Origin: Diadema setosum
Lineage: Eukaryota; Echinodermata; Echinoidea; Diadematoida; Diadematidae
DNA length: 64,000 nt
Assembly (NCBI GenBank): GCA_033980235.1
Contig: CM067065.1
Coordinates: 6,651,328-6,715,327 of the forward strand
Direction: 5' to 3'
Part shown: piece after piece, positions 56,605 through 64,000 of the stretch
Layout of the letters: every line of letters starts with the position of its first letter
Numbering within the stretch: position 1 is the first letter of the stretch
The notes under the pieces: model-generated
Told to the model about the DNA's origin: nothing
What the model saw: the letters and a program-made list of their open reading frames with translations, nothing else
The model's database searches: none
Program-made: the position numbers and the translations under genes

Positions 56605-59410
56605 ATAATATTGGATGCACTTGAGTGGTATATCAGATATATTGCATTCATCAACATGAATATTGCACGAGTCGAAGACGAGTGCAATATTCATGTTGAT
56701 GAATGCAATATATATGATATACCACGAAAGAAATCCAGTATTATTATACATACAAACCACTTTCCACGACAACACCACATTCAATTCCCCCCCCCCCCCC
56801 CAAAAAAAGGGTTTCACTCACCATTATACATTATCTAACCTTTCAACTTGTATACGGACGTGTATCTACACACAATATGGTAGGGGTCCAACCCACCGAC
56901 CGGGTCCATAACGACCGGCCGCGCATTATAATGGCATTGCGCGTACAGAAAGAAAATGTACGCATGGGACTACGCGCAACGGTGTTCGATTCTTCACTGG
57001 GCTACGCTACCGAGTAAAATGTGGCGAAAACAACTAAGTATTCCCTCTAAATTACCGAAATTTAGCAAAATCGAATAAGGTTTATCGTGTAACTACATAT
57101 AACTAGGCCTACCTTTGCTGACTCGTTAGATGTAGAGTATCCTTCCGTAATAAATTTGACGATTTTGACCGCAAAATTGTCACCGCCGCTTGTACGATCG
57201 TGCACACACGTTACACATACACTGACATAAACATTTTGTCGCCCGCTACGACCGTACGACACTACGAGTTGATGCAGAAACGAGAAATGAATGTGAAAAA
57301 ACAAACCGACTCATCTAATTTATTTCAATTACGATGAAAAGTTTCCTAATGAAAATCAAGTCAAATTCATCAAACAGTCCTTCAAAAGTAATATCGAAGG
57401 ATTCAAAATATATTCAAATATTATTGGGGAAAAAAATTACGACTAGAAAAAACAGCAGCTTGTCGAAAAAACGCGTTTAAGTACGTATTGTCAATAGAGG
57501 GCGGGGTGGTCGGTCGATATGAGCCGGGCAACTGAGTGCGGAAAAAATGACACCCCACGCGTTCGAAGCCGCCATCTAGAGCGCGTACCTCAGATCGCAT
57601 TTTCAGTGCGCGCTTGTGAATCCGGAGTATTTTCTCCACACGTGAGTAAAATGTCAGGCAAATTGTGTGATTTTTCACGTTTCTGTTGATAGAAAAACGT
57701 TAGGTGTCCGATATTATGGACACCCAACCATACAGTACAGAGCATAATTATAAGCGAGCGACTGCCGCAGACAGCACAGACGAAACGTGTAACTCCTATG
57801 GCATTTCTCAACCTTATCGCGCATTTCTCAACCTCATCGCGCATTTCTCAACCTCATCGCGCAATGCCACTGCACTTTGCTTTCTTTGCATGCGATACTG
57901 CGCATGCGTATTAAGAAACATTTGACTGCGATATCGACAGCCGAGTACAATATTGAAAACAATATTATACTCTTTTTCTCCTTTGATACGGGTAATGTAA
58001 AATGCATAAGACAGGTATTATGCTAACAATATTGCATGTCATTAAGCAAACCCCTTGCAGGAATATTGATACATGGTTTTATTGTATCGAAAAAGTGGCT
58101 TGTATGTGTAATAATATATTATTACACATACAAGCCACTTTTTCGATACAATAAAACTTGCATGTATCAATATTCCTGCAAGGGGTTTGCTGCAGGAAAC
58201 AATATTCCTAGCATAATACCTGTCCTATGCATTTTACATTACCCGTATCAATGGAGAGAAAGTGTACAATATTGTTTCCAATATTGTACTCTGCTGTCAA
58301 TATCGCACTCAAATGTTTCTTTATACGCATGCGCAGTATCGCTTGCAAAGAAAGCAAAGTGCAGTGGCATTGCGTGATGAGGTTGAAAAATGCGCGATGA
58401 GGTTGAGAAGATGCGCGATGAGGTTGAGAAATGCCATAGGAGTACACGTAAATCGTCTGTGCTGTCTGCGGCCGGCAGTCGCTCGCTGATATGCTCTGTA
58501 ATATCAAAGAGTATAGAAGCTATTCTCTTTGCTCTGTACTGTACTGTACTGCACGGTGCGTAGATACACGTCCGTATACAAGTTGAGAGGTTAAATTTTG
58601 TAAACAATATAATGGTGAGTGAAACCCTTTTCATTTCTTTTTTTTTTTAATTGAATGTGGTGTTGTCGTGAAAAGTGGTTTGTATGCATAATAATAATAA
58701 TACTGGATTTCTTTCATGGTATATCAGATATATTGCATTCATCAACATTAATATTCATGTTGATGAATGCAATATATCTGATATACCACTCAAGTCCATC
58801 CAATATTATATAAATATTGCATGCACTTGGATGCACATCAATATGAATATTGCACGAGTCGAAGACGAGTGCAATATTTATGTTGATGAATGCAATATAT
58901 CTGATATACCACGAAAGAAATCCAATGTTATAATTATCATAGATAAAAACCACTTTCCACGACAACACCACATTCAATTTCCAAAAAAAAAAAAGGAAAA
59001 GGGTTTCACTCACCGTCAGCATCCAATAGACTACACGGACGTGTATCTACGCACAGTACAGTACAACAGTACAGAGCGTATCAGCGAGCGACTGCCGCAG
59101 ACAGCACAGACGATCTACGTGTACTCATATGGCATTTCTCAACCTCATCGCGCAATGCCACTGCGCTTTGCTTTCTTTGCAAGAGATACTGCGCATGCGT
59201 ATAAAGAAACATTTGAGTGCGATATTGACAGCAGAGTACAATATTGGAAACAATATTGTACTCTTTTTCTCCATTGATACAGGTAATGTAAAATGCATAA
59301 GACAGGTATTATGCTAACAATATTGCATGTCATTAAGCAAACCCCTTGCAGGAATATTGATACATGGTTTTATTGTATCGAAAAAAAAAGGCTTGTATGT
59401 ATAATAATCA
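56605..59410. mobile_element. Triple-unit palindromic foldback complex
   Basis: Three copies of a unit of about 650 bp lie in alternating orientation: unit 1 (56605-58109, + , interrupted by an 853-bp insertion), unit 2 (58110 to about 58765, inverted), unit 3 (to about 59410, +). Centres are at 58109/58110 (TGTAATAATA mirrored by TATTATTACA) and near 58765. Each unit has a hairpin head with GTATATCAGATATATTGCAT and CGAGTCGAAGACGAG, then CCACTTTCCACGACAACACC, CGGACGTGTATCTAC, CGAGCGACTGCCGCAGACAG, a 20-bp minisatellite (GCATTTCTCAACCTCATCGC; three, three and one copies), GCGCATGCGTAT, and CAAACCCCTTGCAGGAATAT. No protein is encoded; long frames here are by-products. Confidence 0.85.
56878..57730. 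mobile_element. 853-bp TA-flanked insertion inside unit 1
   Basis: Ends TGGTAGGGGTCC and GGACACCCAACCA are inverted and flanked by TA on both sides. Joining the flanks gives CACAATACAGTACAGAG, matched in unit 3 by the uninterrupted CACAGTACAGTACAACAG, an internal empty site. The body is CpG-richer than its host and contains GGGCGGGG near 57501. A TA target suggests a Tc1/mariner-type non-autonomous element; no transposase frame is seen. Confidence 0.75.
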
Positions 59411-59787
59411 TGAATATTCATCTTGAATCTGAAACGATAAACGTTGTCCACTTTGTAATGTCTGTCAGAGCTGCCTGTCATCGGCTTGAATGAAAATTTA
59501 ATAAATTGTATCTATTGATAGGCCTGGGCCAGACATGGAGTCACCCGATTTTGAATGATTTTTTTTTTTTTTATTTTATGGGAATTATTTTTCATTATCT
59601 CGTGGAGTCACCAGAGTCGCTGATTGCAACCCGATGATTTCTAATACTAAACTTGTTACCAATGACAACTGCCACATTATTTTCTATGACAAATTTGGTT
59701 TTAGCCAAGCAGATGCAAGGATTTCAGTAGAATAATTATAATAACTATGACAACTTGTCACTGATAACAAGTTTTAAGAAACGGGGC
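59411..59787. other. No gene recognised
   Basis: Includes a stretch (59640-59787) resembling the interior of the elements at 59788 and 61940 (GCAAGGATTTCAGTAGA, ACAAGTTTTAAGAAACGGGG). Confidence 0.4.
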
Positions 59788-59945
59788 CCTGGGGGTATTT
59801 CATGATGCGTTTTGTCAGATTTTTTTTTTCTGACGAACAGTTAAAAGCTCCTGCGCAAATCTCTGCATCTGATTGGCTGAGAGCAAATTTGTCAGACAAT
59901 TGTTATTTATTGTCGGACAACTTTACGGCGCTTCATGAAAAATAA
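59788..59945. mobile_element. GGGGGTATTTCATGATGCG element
   Basis: CATTTCATGAAGCG-type inverted ends (TATTTCATGATGCGTTTTGT at left, CGGCGCTTCATGAAA at right) with GATTGGCTGAGAGCAAATTT inside. Same family as 61108-62034. Confidence 0.6.
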
Positions 59946-60311
59946 CAATGCTTTCGGCCCTGGGCCAGTCACTGGACGAATGTGGCGAGAAACATCTAAT
60001 CATGCCAACGGACCTGTTCCGCATGCAGACGAGAGATGGCGCTATACTGCTAAACTCTCACTCTCTGCCACTCATGTACCGTGACTACGCGATAGAGTAG
60101 ACTCTTGTGAAGGGCATAGATCGCAAGGTCAAACGTACTCAGTAATGTACGTACTCACACGCACACGTGTGTGTGCAATAGAATTCCCGTATTTATCCAT
60201 TGACCACACATACAGGCAGCGAAGGTACACCGGCAACCTTTGTGCAACCTGTGTTTATGAGATAAACGACGTGACTCTGACACCGAAAACTGACCGGAAA
60301 CTTGAATCATA
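59946..60311 (+). promoter_or_regulatory. ACAA2: ACAA2 promoter and 5' UTR region
   Basis: The sequence immediately upstream of the thiolase start codon is CpG-moderate, with no TATA box in the last 150 bp. Notable words are GAGATGGCGCTATA at 60032, CAAGGTCAAACG at 60124 (a nuclear-receptor-type half-site) and ACCGGAAAC (ETS-like) at 60292. The transcription start cannot be placed from sequence. Confidence 0.4.
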
Positions 60312-60327
60312 ATGGCTCTTTCACGAG
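60312..60327 (+). CDS. ACAA2: 3-ketoacyl-CoA thiolase, mitochondrial, exon 1
   Basis: ATG GCT CTT TCA CGA G encodes M-A-L-S-R plus the first base of a glycine codon, followed by donor GTGGGT (phase 1). Too short to be found as a frame, it is identified because it supplies the exact N-terminus (MALxRG) expected for ACAA2 when joined to exon 2. In vertebrate ACAA2 the N-terminus acts as an uncleaved mitochondrial targeting region. Intron 1 is 60328-62615. Confidence 0.85.
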
Positions 60328-61107
60328 GTGGGTATCCCAAAGTGCTCTTTTCTGAATATTTTCCAGAATTGACGTATTTTAATGATTCTCAGACGGTACA
60401 GCACACGGTCGCCACTTTCCTGTCGCTCTCAGTCTGAGCTCACACGCCGGGCAAGGCTGGACGGGCTCGCGGCGAGTTCTGGCCAACTGAGCTGTGAGGT
60501 GAGCTTAGCCCTCAAAAACATGCTCTGGTGGTTCTATCGCTTATAATATCGGTCTAGAGTATCTAATCTGAACCAAGAGCACCCCCTTTAAAGAGTAACG
60601 TTAGGCCTAGAAACTATTGTACGACATGAGTGCGACTTTTTTTTTTTCTAAGATAGGCTCTCTCCTACTCAACATGCTCAAGAGTCAACATGGTCAAGGC
60701 AGTGAATGTGTGAAGATGCATAGATCTTTTATAGGGCCTACAAATGTAAGACACATTTCCTAACACTAACAGTAAACACGACCTAGATCTATAGTAGTAG
60801 TAGTAGTAGTAGTAGTAGGTTCCTATAACTATACACAGCCCAGTCGCTGCCTGTACGTAGATAAACTCAGCGTCTGGTCGGGCTCGTAGTAACGTTAGTA
60901 GAGATCTAACGTTAGCATCGTTAGTAGAACCTACTATTAAGTAGTACTAACTGTTAGACGAAATGTTTATAGGTCTAGATTCTACATGTAAATAACGCTG
61001 TACGGGGGGGGGGGGGGGGGGGGGGTATTCTTCCTAAGTTTCTTCCTAGTATTAAAATCAGAAACTTAGAACTTAAGAAGTGCCCAGGAAAGACAGAATT
61101 GGTATTC

Positions 61108-62034
61108 TGGGGGGCATTTCATCAAGCATTTTGTCCAACAAAGTTGTCGGGACAAATTTGCTCACCCCCCCCCCCCCCCCCCCCCCTTGTTGTGTAATGA
61201 TACACAAAGCCATCACTACCCCCTCCCATTCCACTATAACCGGATACATCTCTTCACTTCCGGCCAGTCAATGACCTACCAATAGACTGACCACCTCATC
61301 CAGCATGTCCAGTGAGTCATCGACCTTCATCATCCCTTGAGTATATATCGTACTTCTAATGCTAGCCCCATCTAATTTACGACCAGGCTAAGCCAAACCT
61401 AAACATCCTGCCCTTCCTCCATTGATTACTTAGAATTGTTGTTAAATCCAAATCCAAGAATACTACCTCCTCTTTAAAACTAGTCCCGCCTTTGTTCCTA
61501 TACCAACCAAAGTTTTGCCCAATTAAAACCCCTCTTTAACACAAAGACTCCACCCCCATTCACCCATTCATAGTGTGTCACAACAGTGTAACCAGTAACC
61601 ACCAGTGTAATCCTCGTGACTGAATGTATGATCAGAGAATTGGATCATGTCTTGAAGAAGACTTAAAGAGTTCGGATTCAACATCCACCATGGGAACATG
61701 CCACCTTCGGATTGCTCTCTGATATTATTGTAAAGGCGACTTGCACTTGTAAACTTTTGGAGTCTTGAGTTATAAACTTATAAACTCAAGAAATAAATAT
61801 ACTCTGAAAGACAAATCCAGTCTCCGGAGCCTATGTTTCTGTTGCGTCTTCTTATGCATATCTGGACTTGGTACCTCTATATTAATCAATGAACATACAG
61901 ATCCCGAGTAGCTAAACACCGCTACACAACACAATGACAATAGCCAATCAGGTGCAAGGATTTCTGTAGACTGTAACAGTTTGTTAGTCAGAAAAATATC
62001 CGACCAAAACGCTTCATAAAATGCCCCCCTGAAA
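61108..62034. mobile_element. GGGGGGCATTTCAT element split by an LTR
   Basis: Left part GGGGGGCATTTCATCAAGC to 61165; right part CAATCAGGTGCAAGGATTTC to GCTTCATAAAATGCCCCCC at 61940-62034. The two halves are the inverted-end halves of one element, related to 59788, pulled apart by the insertion at 61188-61931. Lies in ACAA2 intron 1. Confidence 0.65.
61188..61931 (+). mobile_element. Probable solo LTR
   Basis: 744 bp beginning TGTTGTGTA and ending TACACAACA, the TG...CA inverted ends typical of LTRs. It contains GAGTATATATCG near 61339 (TATA-like) and AAATAAATATAC near 61791 (polyadenylation-like) in the expected order. No internal genes, primer-binding site or second LTR are adjacent, hence solo. 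No clean target duplication could be seen, partly because a C-run lies at the left edge. Confidence 0.55.
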
Positions 62035-62615
62035 TTTCTTCCTAGGAGCTTCTTATTGTAAATTCAAATTAGGCCATCCTTTATATCCCCATAGCATCAC
62101 CACGTCCTTTCTTTTAAAAAGCCAATGGAAAATAATGTACAAAAACCATGTATCATATTCAAAGGAACCAACCAATGAAAATCGCATATTTCTTAATTTT
62201 AGTAATATGACGTATGGTCAAATACACGTGTGTTCTCTTTTCTCATGCCCAATATGGGCATCAAAGTACTAGGGGTCTAATGTTGCTATCTTGCCTATCT
62301 TAACAACGTACCGGTACTTAAGACGGGTGGAGCTTTCCTAATCTTCCAAAAATTCTTTCCTAAGTGCATTCTAGAATACCAACTTCTTCCTAAGTCAGAA
62401 ATTTGCATGAACTCCCTCCCCTTCCTAAGTGTCTTCCTACGTTTAGGAAAACAACAACAACAACTTGAAACTTCTAAAACTTAAAAGGAAGATTTTCAGA
62501 ATACCACTTAGGAAAAAAATAGTGACTTCAGGAGAAATTTCTTCCTAGGAAGGATTTCAGAATACCATTCTAGGTTTATGAATGTCATTTATTTTTTGCT
62601 GTGGTCGGACTGCAG

Positions 62616-62782
62616 GTATCTTCATCGTTGGTGCCAAACGGACCCCATTTGGAACATTTGGGGGTGTGCTGAAGGACAAATCCGGCACAGACCTGTGCGA
62701 AGTGGCTGCAAAAGCAGCACTTACAGCGGCTAATATCAACCCAGAAATAATCGACACAACAGTTGTAGGAAATGTAGCTCAG
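62616..62782 (+). CDS. ACAA2: 3-ketoacyl-CoA thiolase, mitochondrial, exon 2 (gene continues past the window)
   Basis: Final enzyme of mitochondrial fatty-acid beta-oxidation, cleaving 3-ketoacyl-CoA with CoA to acetyl-CoA and a shortened acyl-CoA. This 167-base exon (acceptor CTGCAG, donor CAG/GTAAGA, ends in phase 0) with exon 1 encodes residues 1-61. It shows the conserved thiolase N-terminal strand GAKRTPFGTFGG (11-22), DLCEVAAKAAL (31-41) and the VVGNVAQ block (55-61). Length and motif positions match vertebrate ACAA2 without a gap. The catalytic cysteine, which follows about 30 residues later, lies outside the window, so completeness cannot be judged. Cytosolic and peroxisomal thiolases differ in their N-termini, which favours the mitochondrial member. 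Confidence 0.93.
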
Positions 62783-62892
62783 GTAAGAACTATTTACCTT
62801 TTATACAATCTATTAGGCTTATTCTTGTAAGTTGTGCTTTAATTCAAAAACAGTATACATTTGATAGAACTATTTCAGATACTCATGAGAGA

Positions 62893-63427
62893 ATTAAGCA
62901 CTCTGAGAGCGCAGACCTCTGCCAAGCATGCAGCTCATTTCCACCACTGATCTTATTCATCCATACAGATCAATGATTTCCACCCATCTAGGCCTATACG
63001 TATGGCAATGCGTGACCACTGAAAGTCACCCAATTTCCCGTAAAGAGCCTTTTGTTACATCATAAACTTCCAGCTGTGTGGCGCGTCTCGCCTTAGCAGA
63101 AACTAGAGCACGCACTAATAGTGCGCATGCAAACCTCAAATACGCCCACCCTGAACTCCCAAGTTCATTGACCCTACCTGCCAAAATATCAAAAATCCTT
63201 CATAAATTCCCCCAAAATTCTCGGATCACTGCCAAAATTTAATCATCTGTTACTTGTGTAATTCTCAACCTTTCCTGTAAGTTTCTGCCAATTCCCATAC
63301 CGGCAACTACTTTTTGTGTTATTTTGCACACCCATGGACAAACACACAAACAAACAAACAAACAAACAAACAAACAAACAAACCAAGGGTAGTGAAAACA
63401 TAACCTCCTCCCTTGGCGGAGGTAATA
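62893..63427 (-). mobile_element. CCTCCGCCAAGG element, full-length-like
   Basis: On the minus strand it runs from ACCTCCGCCAAGGGAGGAGG, TTATGTTTTC, a (GTTT)n tract, to CTTGGCAGAGGTCTGCGCTC near 62893. The end words are inverted relative to one another. No coding capacity. A truncated copy is at 25908. Confidence 0.65.
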
Positions 63428-63538
63428 ATACACCTACAGTATGATGCAATGACAATGTTACCCAAACTACGTCGTAGTGACTACACTGTTAGTACACATT
63501 ATTAGCATTGATGCAGCTTGATCTTGTTGATACACTAT

Positions 63539-63789
63539 ATGAAGAGTTTGTTTGCAAAAACCGATAAGTCCATTTTTGAAGATTTTGAAGTACGGTCTCT
63601 GTCATAAAGCACAAAATAATACCTTTTAAATGATATATTGGTCACTGCATATTAAGGTACATTTTTGAAGTTATGGTCAAAAGAAGCAAAATTTTTCTTA
63701 TTATTGTCTTTGTTTTTCTTGACCTTTAACCGCGAAGATCTCCATTTGGCAAATATGGACTTATCGGTTTTTGCGAACAATCTCTTCAT
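63539..63789 (-). mobile_element. ATGAAGAGTTTG element, copy 4
   Basis: Same 250-bp structure as copies at 27923, 28179 and 41650. The minus-strand frame is open except for one stop codon near the middle. Flanks are TA-rich. Confidence 0.75.
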
Positions 63790-64000
63790 AATATATTCTG
63801 TAGAACCATCGAGAATTTGTTGACGATCTGTATTATCAGTTCATGAAAAACACTCAGTAAAGAGCTACAGGAATAGCATCCTGAAGACACGATTTCATTC
63901 GTCGGTGCATTCTGATTAAATAGTTTTGTAATTAAATCATTATCAACTCTTGACAACACAATGTGCAGTTACTGTAGGCCTTATGTAAATATTTTTGCAC

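Larger units (their letters stand above)
62783..64000 (+). other. ACAA2: ACAA2 intron 2, incomplete
   Basis: No third exon is found before the window ends. The sequence contains a CCTCCGCCAAGG element and an ATGAAGAGTTTG element, listed separately. Confidence 0.7.

Noticed and set aside
58675..59277. 200-codon open frame on the + strand
   Set aside because: It lies across the palindromic foldback unit, changes frame relative to the other units and has no coding signature.

Overview
The window is AT-rich, intron- and repeat-dominated animal DNA. The constantly recurring word AGGCCTA, the abundance of TTAA-flanked foldback elements, AGGTCA-rich repeats and an expanded-type fucosyltransferase gene point to a marine deuterostome invertebrate, most likely an echinoderm. 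That is inference, because no mitochondrial, rRNA or species marker is present.

Two genes are secure, both on the + strand. (1) An alpha-1,3-fucosyltransferase of family GT10 has two coding exons (15346-16187 and 24729-25239) joined by an 8.5-kb phase-2 intron. The spliced product is a 450-residue type II Golgi enzyme. A splice acceptor just upstream of its start codon, and a TATA-box-driven, tandemly duplicated exon-like block ending in matching donor sites at 6980-7438, suggest a far-upstream untranslated first exon. (2) The 5' end of a mitochondrial 3-ketoacyl-CoA thiolase gene (ACAA2) starts at 60312. Exon 1 (16 coding bases) and exon 2 (167 bases) encode the first 61 residues, and the gene runs off the right edge. 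Weaker coding candidates are an unrecognised terminal-exon-like frame on the minus strand (40296-40466), a possible membrane-anchor exon on the plus strand (54538-54724) and a possible untranslated exon with a strong donor near 2749-2892.

Almost everything else is repeats. By region: 1-6.7 kb foldback elements, including one with telomere-like CCCTAA units; 6.9-7.5 kb the duplicated exon block; 8.4-8.6 kb a tRNA-derived SINE; 9.6-10.7 kb and 23.2-24.6 kb two copies of a long AGGTCA-rich element; 11-13.7 kb CpG-rich and GGTGTT-rich repeats; 16.7-24.6 kb the fucosyltransferase intron, with inverted repeat copies; 27.9-28.4, 41.7 and 63.5 kb four copies of a 250-bp element carrying a short frame; 34.7-38.0 kb a decayed non-LTR retrotransposon with recognisable endonuclease and reverse-transcriptase pieces, interrupted by a foldback element; 49.3-50.1 kb a GATA-type array; 56.6-59.4 kb a striking triple-unit palindrome interrupted by an 853-bp TA-flanked insertion; 61.2-61.9 kb a probable solo LTR inside another element in thiolase intron 1.

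No operon logic applies. The two genes are functionally unrelated (Golgi glycan fucosylation; mitochondrial beta-oxidation). The main biological interest is the layered transposon history, where several empty sites or second copies inside the same window let insertions be dated relative to one another, and the possible alternative first exons of the fucosyltransferase.
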